Shown one piece after another: positions 1-5,697 of a stretch of 5,697 nucleotides of DNA (the stretch's first letter is position 1; each line of letters begins with the position of its first letter). Under the pieces are notes generated by a model. It saw only the letters and a list, made by a program, of their open reading frames with translations. It was not told the DNA's origin and searched no databases. This stretch comes from Bacteroidota bacterium. GTDB taxonomy: Bacteria; Bacteroidota; Bacteroidia; Bacteroidales; VadinHA17. A program made the translations under genes and the position numbers. The stretch lies in NCBI GenBank assembly GCA_021816545.1, contig JAKAXP010000156.1, positions 1 to 5,697 on the forward strand. Reading direction: 5' to 3'.

Positions 1-1
1 A

Positions 2-673
2 CTCGATCCTTCCCTTGCTGAAACCCGCATGACCGGAGCACTCAGGGTCGTTGGGGAGATGTCAGCAAAAGGGCTTCCGGCACAGGTGACGCCCCACTCC
101 CTTTACTCGGTATCTGAACCGCTGTGGCAGCTTTTAAGGGAACATATCACAACGGATTCAGTCATCTCGGTCCACTTCCTGGAGTCGGACGATGAACGGG
201 AAATGACCCGGGGTCATGCAGAGGCGGCTCTCAGGCTCTCAGAAAAAGCATCACAGGTGCTGCTGGTACACAACACTGTGATTACCAGGGAAGAGGCAGA
301 AATGGTTGCATCGGCAGGAAACACATGGTTCTGCCTGTGCCCCTCCTCAAACATGCATATCTCCGGTAAGCTGCCTCCGGCAGCCATACTCAGGGAGGTG
401 ACCGGCAGGATCGTGGTTGGCACTGACAGCCTGGCGTCGACCGGCAGTCTCAGCATGATCACCGAGCTGCGGTTTTTGCAGGATGCGGCGCCCGGCCTGC
501 CTGCTGAAGAGATTTTCAGGTGGGGCACAATCAACGGCGCACGCGCTCTTAAGATGGATGACCTCCTCGGGTCACTGGAACCCGGCAAGCGCCCGGGGTT
601 GCTGCTGGTGGAGCCCTTTGACCTGGTCAACATGCGTCTGTTGCCGCAAAGCCGGGTGAGGAGGTTAATTTGA
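2..673 (+). CDS. Amidohydrolase (cytosine deaminase/chlorohydrolase-like), 3' part only
   Basis: This is the C-terminal 223 residues of a metal-dependent hydrolase; the frame is open to the left edge, so the ATG at 29 is internal and the true start lies outside. The metal-site signatures of the COG0402-type amidohydrolases appear in order: TPHS with His at 95-97, VHFLES with His at 173-175 and Glu at 182-184, LLVHN with His at 269-271, CPSSN near 338-352, and GTDS with the metal-ligand Asp at 425-427. The usual ending follows: a TINGARAL helix, then GSLEPGKRPGLLLVE. The enzyme should be cytoplasmic and hydrolyse or deaminate a C-N bond, often on a purine, pyrimidine or nucleoside-like substrate. 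The substrate cannot be read from this part; S-adenosylhomocysteine or aminodeoxyfutalosine deaminase-type activity is possible but unsupported. The catalytic ligands look intact. The 3' end is odd: the last 18 codons and stop are followed by two degenerate copies (see the repeat at 617-771). Confidence 0.88.
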   Translation, partial: LDPSLAETRMTGALRVVGEMSAKGLPAQVTPHSLYSVSEPLWQLLREHITTDSVISVHFLESDDEREMTRGHAEAALRLSEKASQVLLVHNTVITREEAEMVASAGNTWFCLCPSSNMHISGKLPPAAILREVTGRIVVGTDSLASTGSLSMITELRFLQDAAPGLPAEEIFRWGTINGARALKMDDLLGSLEPGKRPGLLLVEPFDLVNMRLLPQSRVRRLI

Positions 674-771
674 TGATGTGGCTGGCCTTCCGGCGGAGAG
701 CAGGGTGAGGAGGTTAATCTGATAACCGGACAGACCTTCCGGCGGAGATCAGGGTGCGGAGATTATTGTAA
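617..771 (+). repeat. Tandem triplication of the amidohydrolase 3' tail, 49-base period
   Basis: At the DNA level, 654-702 and 703-751 are adjacent 49-base units matching at 40 of 49 positions; a third partial unit starts at 752 and matches the first at 15 of 20. Read as protein, each unit is a version of the gene's own C-terminus ending in a stop. The true tail (617-673) ends LLPQSRVRRLI-stop, 669-722 ends GLPAESRVRRLI-stop, and 718-771 ends DLPAEIRVRRLL-stop. The first two even begin alike, FDLV against FDDV. The period is 16 codons plus one base, so the three tails lie in three different frames and cannot be joined by simple readthrough. Each later tail is closed upstream by an in-frame TAA (666-668 and 715-717), so the copies look like untranslated relics. 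This unit accounts for most of the gap between the amidohydrolase and the radical SAM gene. Confidence 0.8.
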
Positions 772-776
772 ATTTG
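769..776 (+). promoter_or_regulatory. Candidate Bacteroidota -7 promoter element for the radical SAM gene
   Basis: TAAATTTG matches the TAnnTTTG -7 consensus used by the main sigma factor of Bacteroidota and lies 25 bases before the ATG at 802. Transcription would start a few bases downstream and leave a leader of roughly 20 bases. I see no convincing TTG-type -33 element 19-21 bases further upstream, where the tail repeat lies, so only half of the promoter is supported. The position just before a new transcription unit fits. The TAA of the element is also the stop of the third tail copy. Confidence 0.42.
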
Positions 777-801
777 TACCCTTGACCAGTTTTTCAGCAG
801 A

Positions 802-1584
802 ATGCCCACATTCCTCTTTGACAGCATCGTGTTCGGCCCGGTTAGCAGCCGGAGGCTGGGTGTTTCCCTCGGGATAAACCTCCTTCCCGTCAGCCGTAAG
901 GTATGCTCATATAACTGCATCTACTGCGAGTGCGGATGGACACCCGGCAAACCCGGTCCGAAGGAGAAGCTCCCCTCCAGACGGGAGGTTTATGATGCAC
1001 TGAAAAAGAAACTTTCCGAAATGAGGGAAAAAGGGCAGGCTCCCGACGTAATCACCTACGCCGGCAACGGTGAACCGACTCTTCACCCGGCATTCGCCGG
1101 TATAATAGACGACTCCCTTGCACTGCGCGATGAGTTCTTCCCGGAAGCAAGGGTATCGGTACTGTCCAACGGTTCGATGTTGCACAGAAAAAGCGTCCGG
1201 GATGCCCTGAAGAAAGCCGACATGAACATGCTCAAGCTCGACTCTGCAATTCCCGGTACGGTCATACAGCTCAATCAGCCCCATGTTAAGGTTGATATAA
1301 GCCGCTTCGAGGACCTTGTAAAGGATTTTGACGGAAAATTCATAATTCAGACACTGTTTGTCAGGGGTGAATGTGACGGCCGGCCGGTTGACAACACCAC
1401 AGAAGTGGAAATAACCGCATGGCTTGAAGCCATTGCAAGGCTCAGGCCGCAGCAGGTGATGATATATACGATACACCGCGACACACCGCTGGGTAACAAC
1501 CTGAAAAAAGTGCCGGTAAGTGAACTCAATGCAATCGCCCGAAGGGTCAACGGGCTGGGCATTGCAACCTCCGTCTCCGGATAA
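802..1584 (+). CDS. Radical SAM Fe-S protein (COG0731-like)
   Basis: This 260-residue protein has the radical SAM cluster motif CX3CX2C at Cys35, Cys39 and Cys42, which binds a 4Fe-4S cluster and S-adenosylmethionine; Cys44 is an extra nearby cysteine. The family signature AGNGEPTLHP (87-96) and the LSNGS strand (121-125) follow, and the N-terminal FGPVSSRRLGVSLGIN is typical of the wyosine-formation-like group COG0731. The length fits a complete single-domain enzyme, with no added SPASM-like cysteine domain. The substrate is unknown; bacterial members of this group lack a settled function. ATG 802 is the only reasonable start, because an in-frame TAA lies at 769-771 and no other ATG intervenes. 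There is no clear Shine-Dalgarno sequence, as is common in Bacteroidota. The glycosyltransferase gene starts 4 bases after its stop, so the two are probably co-transcribed. Confidence 0.9.
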   Translation: MPTFLFDSIVFGPVSSRRLGVSLGINLLPVSRKVCSYNCIYCECGWTPGKPGPKEKLPSRREVYDALKKKLSEMREKGQAPDVITYAGNGEPTLHPAFAGIIDDSLALRDEFFPEARVSVLSNGSMLHRKSVRDALKKADMNMLKLDSAIPGTVIQLNQPHVKVDISRFEDLVKDFDGKFIIQTLFVRGECDGRPVDNTTEVEITAWLEAIARLRPQQVMIYTIHRDTPLGNNLKKVPVSELNAIARRVNGLGIATSVSG

Positions 1585-1588
1585 CGCC

Positions 1589-3007
1589 ATGAACCGTCTT
1601 AAGGTCCTCATCAGTCCTCTGAGCTGGGGATTCGGCCATGCCGGACGGATGATACCGCTTGCTATGGCGCTGCAGCGGAGAGGCTGTGAGGTGGTTTTTG
1701 CAGCTGATGCACCCCTGCTGAAAATGGCCGGAAAGGAGCTGCCAGGGATCACAATGATTGAGATCCCCGGACTGCAAATCAGGTACTCACGTTTTTTACC
1801 ACAATATGTCTGTATCTTTTTTCAGCTTCCCCGCGTTGTTGCATCAGCAGTAAGGGACCACAGGATTCTCCGCCGCCTGGCAGCGGAAATCCGCCCCGGG
1901 ATTATAATCTCGGACAACCGGTTCGGATTTTACCATAAGGATATCTTCTCGGTCTATGTCACTCACCAGGTCAGGATTGCATTTCCGCGGTTCCTGGGGT
2001 GGCTGGAGACGGCTGCAGAATGGGTGCACCGGGTTATAATAAATAGGTATGATCTGTGCCTGGTGCCCGACTATCCGGGAGAGGTTAATCTGTCAGGCAG
2101 GCTCTCACATGGCGGAAGAATACCGACAAAAGTCACATACATAGGGCCTCTTTCAAGGTTTTCGGTGGATGGAATTGTCCCGGCCTGTTTATCAGATGAG
2201 GATTCCGGCAGGAATGGAGAAGATGACGGAACGATGACCGATAGGAACCGTGAGAAATCCGGAGGTAATTACGGAAACATGACTGGTGCCACCCTGGAGG
2301 AGTTCGGCGGTGCCGGCAAAAATTTGACTGTCTCATCCCTGGATGAGTCCGGCAGTGCTGGCAAAAATTTGGCTGGCGCATCCCTGGATGAGTCCGGCGG
2401 TGCCGGCAAAAATTTAGCCGGCACGTCCCTTGATGATGCCGGCAGGGCTGGAAGAAATCCGGCAGATAATTCCGGTGGTGAGGACCGCGGTTATGAAAAT
2501 TACAGGCCGGATGATTTCACTTCCCTGCCGCCAAAGTATGCCTGCCTCATCCTGTCAGGTCCCGAGCCGCAGCGGACACTGCTTCTTGAAAAAGTCAAAT
2601 GCTCAGTTGGTGATGTTCCGCTGGCAGTGCTGACTGCCACCCCGGTGAACAAACCTCTCTCTTCCGTCCAGGAACTGTATATAATCACTGCTCCTTCGAC
2701 TGCCACCATGCGCCGCATAATCTCCAGAGCATCCCTGGTGGTGGCAAGAGCTGGATACACTTCGGTGATGGAGCTGGCATCACTCGGCAGGGGAGCCGTC
2801 CTGATCCCCACCCCGGGCCAGACGGAGCAGGAGTATCTTGGCCGTCATCTTGACGGGCGCTGCGGATTTATCACAATGAGGCAGAACAGGCTATGGAAAC
2901 TGGCGGAACTGACCTCTGTAATGCATGTTGATTGTTTTCCGGCTCTTCCGGACCCTGCTCAACTGCTTGAAAAGGCAATTACCCTCCTACTTGAGAATAA
3001 GAAATAG
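1589..3007 (+). CDS. MurG-like GT-B glycosyltransferase with repeat-containing interdomain insert
   Basis: This 472-residue protein looks like a two-domain GT-B sugar transferase of the MurG/GT28-like type. The N-terminal domain starts KVLISPLSWGFGHAGRMIPLA, with a glycine loop at G14-F-G-H17 and Arg20. The C-terminal domain begins near Y317 (YACLILSGPEPQRT) and carries the probable nucleotide-sugar site, RAGYTSVMEL (387-396) followed by IPTPGQTEQEY (406-416). Residues about 193-310 are a hydrophilic Gly/Ser/Asp/Asn-rich insert with 15-residue repeats; without it the protein would be about 350 residues, close to MurG. The donor is probably a nucleotide sugar; the acceptor is unknown, perhaps lipid-linked at the inner membrane face. 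It is probably not MurG itself, as there is no division or murein gene context. ATG 1589 is preferred over ATG 1520, because the first beta-strand begins immediately after it and it leaves a 4-base gap instead of a 65-base overlap with the radical SAM gene. Confidence 0.82.
   Translation: MNRLKVLISPLSWGFGHAGRMIPLAMALQRRGCEVVFAADAPLLKMAGKELPGITMIEIPGLQIRYSRFLPQYVCIFFQLPRVVASAVRDHRILRRLAAEIRPGIIISDNRFGFYHKDIFSVYVTHQVRIAFPRFLGWLETAAEWVHRVIINRYDLCLVPDYPGEVNLSGRLSHGGRIPTKVTYIGPLSRFSVDGIVPACLSDEDSGRNGEDDGTMTDRNREKSGGNYGNMTGATLEEFGGAGKNLTVSSLDESGSAGKNLAGASLDESGGAGKNLAGTSLDDAGRAGRNPADNSGGEDRGYENYRPDDFTSLPPKYACLILSGPEPQRTLLLEKVKCSVGDVPLAVLTATPVNKPLSSVQELYIITAPSTATMRRIISRASLVVARAGYTSVMELASLGRGAVLIPTPGQTEQEYLGRHLDGRCGFITMRQNRLWKLAELTSVMHVDCFPALPDPAQLLEKAITLLLENKK
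2288..2467 (+). repeat. Four in-frame 45-base tandem repeats (15-residue units) in the glycosyltransferase
   Basis: Four adjacent 45-base units encode residues 234-293: ATLEEFGGAGKNLTV, SSLDESGSAGKNLAG, ASLDESGGAGKNLAG and TSLDDAGRAGRNPAD. Units 2 and 3 match at 40 of 45 bases, units 1 and 3 at 37, and units 3 and 4 at 29, so the array decays towards its ends. A weaker unit is visible just before it (2243-2287, residues RNREKSGGNYGNMTG), and further SGG-type fragments occur on both sides. The composition predicts a flexible, soluble linker between the two GT-B domains. The length being a multiple of three keeps the gene open, which favours slippage or recombination within a translated linker over random insertion. 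Confidence 0.9.
2987..3007. other. Tail-to-tail overlap of convergent genes
   Basis: The glycosyltransferase stop (TAG, 3005-3007, + strand) lies beyond the stop of the opposing membrane protein gene (TAG on the - strand, 2987-2989), so the last 21 bases of the two genes are shared. I see no hairpin with a T-run here that could serve as an intrinsic terminator for either direction, so the transcripts probably overlap. Confidence 0.85.
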
Positions 3008-3622
3008 TGTAAGACCCATTATCGCCACCCCGGCGAAGAAACCCGACCATACTTCCGCAGGTGTATGATCCTCAAGATAGATCCGTGAGGAGAGCACCGC
3101 ACTGCCGGTGAGCAGCACTGCTACTGTCTGCCAGACCATCCCAATATGATACAGCCCGGCCATGAACAACACCAGGGCCAGCAGTCCGCCGATACCGGAA
3201 GCGTGGAGTGAAATCCTGTAGAAAACGGTTATCAGGAGGGTGATGAGGGTGACAACAGCTATTGCGATGAAGAACGCCCTGAACAGCCCGGGAACCTGCA
3301 TCCTGAGCAGGAGGAATGCCGTCAGGCTGTACATCACCAATGAGAAAGTAAGCAGGAGAACCCTCTCATTTCGGTCACGCGCATTGAACGTGCTGATGGC
3401 TCCCCTGGCATACAGGACAGTTGCCAGAGCCATGGGGAGAAGCACGTTGTTGGCCATCACCAGGATGAATATCATTCTTTTCAGCTGGAGCGGCAGAAAT
3501 GAATGCAGTGTATTTGAACTGTATATTATGATCAGCCCGTAAAGCGGGATAAATATCGGGTGAAAGACCACCGAAAGTATCTCAGCCGCCCTTCTCAGCC
3601 TGCGGCTATCCTTTGCATTCAT
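2987..3622 (-). CDS. PAP2-like polytopic membrane protein
   Basis: This 211-residue protein has six or seven hydrophobic segments (roughly 17-35, 49-71, 89-107, 114-134, 144-160, 162-178 and 193-210) and little soluble sequence, so it sits in the inner membrane. It resembles the PAP2 (type 2 phosphatidic acid phosphatase) superfamily. S138-L-H140-A stands where PAP2 enzymes have PSGH, and SR (179-180), five residues, H186, three residues, E190 matches the SRX5HX3D motif with Glu for Asp. RDRNER (82-87) may stand in for the first, KX6RP motif. A role in dephosphorylating a lipid phosphate such as an undecaprenyl or phosphatidyl substrate is possible, but catalysis is uncertain given the substitutions. 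The start overlaps the rpoN stop by 4 bases (ATGA) and has a strong ribosome binding site, so the gene is very likely translated together with rpoN. Confidence 0.75.
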   Translation of the reverse strand: MNAKDSRRLRRAAEILSVVFHPIFIPLYGLIIIYSSNTLHSFLPLQLKRMIFILVMANNVLLPMALATVLYARGAISTFNARDRNERVLLLTFSLVMYSLTAFLLLRMQVPGLFRAFFIAIAVVTLITLLITVFYRISLHASGIGGLLALVLFMAGLYHIGMVWQTVAVLLTGSAVLSSRIYLEDHTPAEVWSGFFAGVAIMGLTLFLILK

Positions 3623-5082
3623 TTTATCTCCTTCCTCATCCTTGCAACCGGTATATTCAGTTGCTCCCTGTATTTGGCCACTGTGCGCCTTGCTATCTGG
3701 TACCCCTTCTCCTGCAGTATCTCGGTCAGCTTCTCGTCAGTCAGCGGCCTGCGCTTATCCTCATTGCTGAGGCACTCCTGCAGTATCCTCTTTATCTCGC
3801 GTGTGGACACCTCGTCGCCGGCATCGGTCTGCATCCCCTCGGAGAAGAAAAACTTCAGGGGGAAGATGCCGAAATGTGTCTGTATGTATTTGCTGTTCGC
3901 GACGCGTGAGACAGTTGAAATATCAAGCCCGGTCATCTCCGCCACATCCTTGAGTATCATGGGTTTGAGCTTCGTATCATCGCCTTCGGCGAAATAATCC
4001 TTCTGGTATTCCAGGATGGCGTTCATTGTAAGCAGCAGTGTGTTCTGCCTCTGTCTCATGGCATCGATGAACCACCGGGCAGCATCCAGTTTCTGCTTCA
4101 CGAACATGATGGCATCACGGTTCTGCTTGCCGGCTTTCTTGTCGCGCGAGTATGACTCGAGCATCTCGCTGTAACCCCTGTTCACCTTCAGATCCGGGAT
4201 GTTCCTGTTGTTCAGGCTGAGCTCCAACCCGCTGTCACTCTGATCCAGGATGAAGTCGGGAATGATATGCTGCGCGGTCCTGGCAAACGGGTCACTGACG
4301 GTGCCGCCGGGTTTTGGGTTAAGCCTCAGCACCTCGTCAATGACCCCTTTCATCTCAGGCTCACCTATAACCAGCCTCGTCATTATCTTCTCGTAGTGAC
4401 GCCTAGAGAACTCCTCGAAATAGTCAGTGAGGACCGTCCTGGTGAGCGCCACTGAAGGCACCGACTGGTCCTTTCTCTCAATCTGGAGAAGAAGGCATTC
4501 GCGAAGGTCACGGGCGCCGACACCTGCCGGCTCCAGGTCCTGTATTACCTTCAGGATGGCGTTCAGCTCAGCCTCATCGGTTGTAATGTTCTGGAGAAAG
4601 GCGAGGTCATCAACCATATTCTCCACCTCGCGGCGGAGATAGCCGTCATCATCTATGTTGCCTATTATATACTCTCCCAGGGCCTCCTCCCTTTCGGTGT
4701 CGGCGCGCAGGTTGAACTGCTGTATCAGGCTTTCGTGGAATGATGATCCTGCAGCATACGGAATCTCATCACGCCGCTCGTCATCCTTTGAGGTGTTGTT
4801 GACCTGCAGGCGGTAGTCAGGAATGTCCTCCTCGTTAAGGTAATCATCAAGCGCAAATTCCTCCTGATCACGCTCAGCCTGTTCCTGATCTATTTCCTCA
4901 TCCTCTTCCCCGTTCTGAACATCATCTTCATCCGGACCCTCCTCGAGTGCGGGGTTCTCCTCCAGCTCCTTCTTTATCCGCTGCTCAAGCTGCATTGCAG
5001 GCACCTCCAGCAGCTTGATCATCTGGATCTGCTGCGGGGAGAGCTTCTGAAGCAGCTTTTGCTGGAGTTTCTGGTCGAGCAT
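3619..5082 (-). CDS. rpoN: RNA polymerase sigma-54 factor RpoN
   Basis: This is a complete 487-residue sigma-54, which directs RNA polymerase to -24/-12 promoters and needs an AAA+ enhancer-binding activator to open DNA. Region I (residues 1-49) has the glutamine-rich activator-interaction helix LQQKLLQKLSPQQIQMIKLL and ends ELEENPALEEG. A very acidic region II follows (about 50-108). The core-binding domain includes DLEPAGVGARDLRECLLLQ (182-200) and LNPKPGG (254-260). The helix-turn-helix covers about 377-405 (DVAEMTGLDISTVSRV), and the RpoN box ARRTVAKYRE is intact at 464-473. The ATG at 5082 fits the conserved start MLDQKLQQKL; the preceding Shine-Dalgarno is weak. The gene starts 20 bases after the asnS stop and overlaps the PAP2-like gene by 4 bases. 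No enhancer-binding activator gene is in the window. Confidence 0.97.
   Translation of the reverse strand: MLDQKLQQKLLQKLSPQQIQMIKLLEVPAMQLEQRIKKELEENPALEEGPDEDDVQNGEEDEEIDQEQAERDQEEFALDDYLNEEDIPDYRLQVNNTSKDDERRDEIPYAAGSSFHESLIQQFNLRADTEREEALGEYIIGNIDDDGYLRREVENMVDDLAFLQNITTDEAELNAILKVIQDLEPAGVGARDLRECLLLQIERKDQSVPSVALTRTVLTDYFEEFSRRHYEKIMTRLVIGEPEMKGVIDEVLRLNPKPGGTVSDPFARTAQHIIPDFILDQSDSGLELSLNNRNIPDLKVNRGYSEMLESYSRDKKAGKQNRDAIMFVKQKLDAARWFIDAMRQRQNTLLLTMNAILEYQKDYFAEGDDTKLKPMILKDVAEMTGLDISTVSRVANSKYIQTHFGIFPLKFFFSEGMQTDAGDEVSTREIKRILQECLSNEDKRRPLTDEKLTEILQEKGYQIARRTVAKYREQLNIPVARMRKEIK
3628..3633 (-). promoter_or_regulatory. Strong Shine-Dalgarno site for the PAP2-like gene
   Basis: On the - strand AAGGAG sits 5 bases before the ATG at 3622, inside the last codons of rpoN (the KEI of its C-terminus). 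It is the only textbook ribosome binding site I see in the window. It fixes the start at 3622 and supports termination-reinitiation at the ATGA overlap. Confidence 0.7.
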
Positions 5083-5102
5083 GGCGCCTGCGATTCAACA
5101 GT

Positions 5103-5697
5103 TTAAAATTCCGCATTCCGCGGTGTCCTCGGGAACGGGATCACGTCCCGTATGTTTGACATACCTGTCATGAACAGGATCAGCCTCTCAAAGCCAAGAC
5201 CGAATCCTGAGTGGGGTGCTGTGCCAAACTTCCTGGTGTCAAGGTACCACCAGAGATCCTTGAGCGGAAGATTCAGCTCTTCAATTCTTCGCGTCAGCTT
5301 GTCCATCTCCTCCTCCCTCTGCGACCCGCCGATAATCTCGCCGATGCCGGGGAAGAGCACATCCATGGCCCTGACTGTCTTTCCGTCGTCATTCTGTTTC
5401 ATGTAGAATGCCTTGATACTCATCGGGTAATCAGTGAGTATGACGGGCCTCTTAAAGTGAGTCTCAACAAGGAATCTTTCATGTTCTGCCTGCAGGTCAC
5501 GGCCCCAGCCTACAGGATACTCCCATTTGCGGCCGGCTGATTCAAGGATCTTTACGGCCTCGGTGTATGTGAGCCTCATGTAGCTGTTTGCAAGCACGAA
5601 CTCAAGCCTCTCAATCAGCCCGTTGTCAATCATCTTGTTGAGGAACTCAAGATCCTCACGGCAGTTTTCAAGCGCATACCTGATGAGATATTTTGTG
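5103..5697 (-). CDS. asnS: Asparaginyl-tRNA synthetase, C-terminal part
   Basis: This is the last 197 residues of a class II aminoacyl-tRNA synthetase that charges tRNA-Asn with asparagine in the cytoplasm; the frame runs off the right edge, so the Met at 5633 is internal. The sequence shows AEHERFLVETHF, KRPVILTDYP, the catalytic-domain segment VLFPGIGEIIGGSQREE, and class II motif 3 in SGFGLGFERLILFMTG followed by NIRDVIPFPRTPRNAEF at the C-terminus. PHSGFGLGFER and the RTP-NAEF ending are typical of AsnRS rather than AspRS. The missing part, about 270 residues by comparison with the usual length near 465, would hold the OB-fold anticodon domain and motifs 1 and 2. It is probably the first or an upstream gene of the unit continuing into rpoN. 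Confidence 0.95.
   Translation of the reverse strand, partial: TKYLIRYALENCREDLEFLNKMIDNGLIERLEFVLANSYMRLTYTEAVKILESAGRKWEYPVGWGRDLQAEHERFLVETHFKRPVILTDYPMSIKAFYMKQNDDGKTVRAMDVLFPGIGEIIGGSQREEEMDKLTRRIEELNLPLKDLWWYLDTRKFGTAPHSGFGLGFERLILFMTGMSNIRDVIPFPRTPRNAEF

Noticed and set aside
411..440. TTGGCAC, resembling the -24 half of a sigma-54 promoter
   Set aside because: No TTGC-type -12 element follows at the required spacing, and the bases encode the conserved GTDS metal-site motif of the amidohydrolase.
1520..1588. Earlier in-frame ATG as the glycosyltransferase start
   Set aside because: It would add 23 non-family residues and overlap the radical SAM gene by 65 bases; the conserved first beta-strand starts right after the ATG at 1589.
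907..1752. Long open frame (281 codons) on the - strand opposite the radical SAM gene
   Set aside because: It lies antisense to a gene with clear family motifs, its protein is rich in Cys, His and Tyr with no recognisable domain, and it has no partner genes; it is a by-product of the codon use of the real gene.
2079..2100. GAGGTTAATCTG inside the glycosyltransferase gene, identical to 12 bases of the tail repeat
   Set aside because: It lies in frame in a plausible coding segment (GEVNLSG) and the match does not extend to the rest of the 49-base unit, so it is most likely chance.
3560..3997. Overlapping + strand open frames across the rpoN/PAP2-like junction
   Set aside because: They are opposite the highly conserved C-terminus of RpoN, including the RpoN box, and their translations resemble no family.
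5130..5152. Short inverted repeat CGGGA...TCCCG
   Set aside because: The stem is only 5 base pairs, there is no T-run, and it is inside the conserved C-terminal coding sequence of asnS (IRDVIPFP).
1..5697. Search for a mobile element, CRISPR array, toxin-antitoxin or defence system
   Set aside because: All genes belong to ordinary metabolic or housekeeping families. The only repeats are the two short tandem arrays described, without transposase, integrase or spacer-like structure.

Overview
The window reads as a piece of chromosome from a member of the Bacteroidota, probably a Bacteroidales-like lineage of roughly balanced base composition. Three things suggest this: a sigma-54 protein of the Bacteroidota type (N-terminus with LQQKLLQKLSPQQIQ, long acidic segment, intact RpoN box) directly downstream of asparaginyl-tRNA synthetase; a TAnnTTTG-type -7 promoter element; and mostly weak or absent Shine-Dalgarno sequences. 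The assignment rests on family resemblance, not on a database search. Every gene seen belongs to a known family. There are no mobile elements, CRISPR arrays, tRNA or rRNA genes, and no recognisable defence system. Every gap is shorter than 130 bases.

Left half (+ strand). The window opens inside the C-terminal half of a metal-dependent amidohydrolase (to 673). Its last codons and stop are followed by two more degenerate copies of the same stop-terminated tail, 49 bases apart and each in a different reading frame (617-771). The third copy runs into a candidate promoter (769-776) for a two-gene unit: a radical SAM Fe-S protein of the COG0731 type (802-1584), and, four bases later, a MurG-like GT-B glycosyltransferase (1589-3007). 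The glycosyltransferase carries an unusual insert of about 115 residues between its two domains, built partly from 15-residue tandem repeats.

Right half (- strand). asnS (3' end only, entering from the right edge), rpoN and a PAP2-like polytopic membrane protein lie in one direction with a 20-base gap and then a 4-base ATGA overlap, so they are probably one operon. The membrane protein gene converges on the glycosyltransferase gene and the two 3' ends overlap by 21 bases.

Functionally this is housekeeping sequence: tRNA charging, an alternative sigma factor, a lipid-phosphatase-like membrane protein, a sugar transferase probably acting on an envelope or lipid acceptor, and two metabolic enzymes of unassigned substrate. 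The features most worth a second look are two kinds of short tandem duplication in neighbouring genes: the triplicated amidohydrolase tail and the repeat-built linker in the glycosyltransferase.
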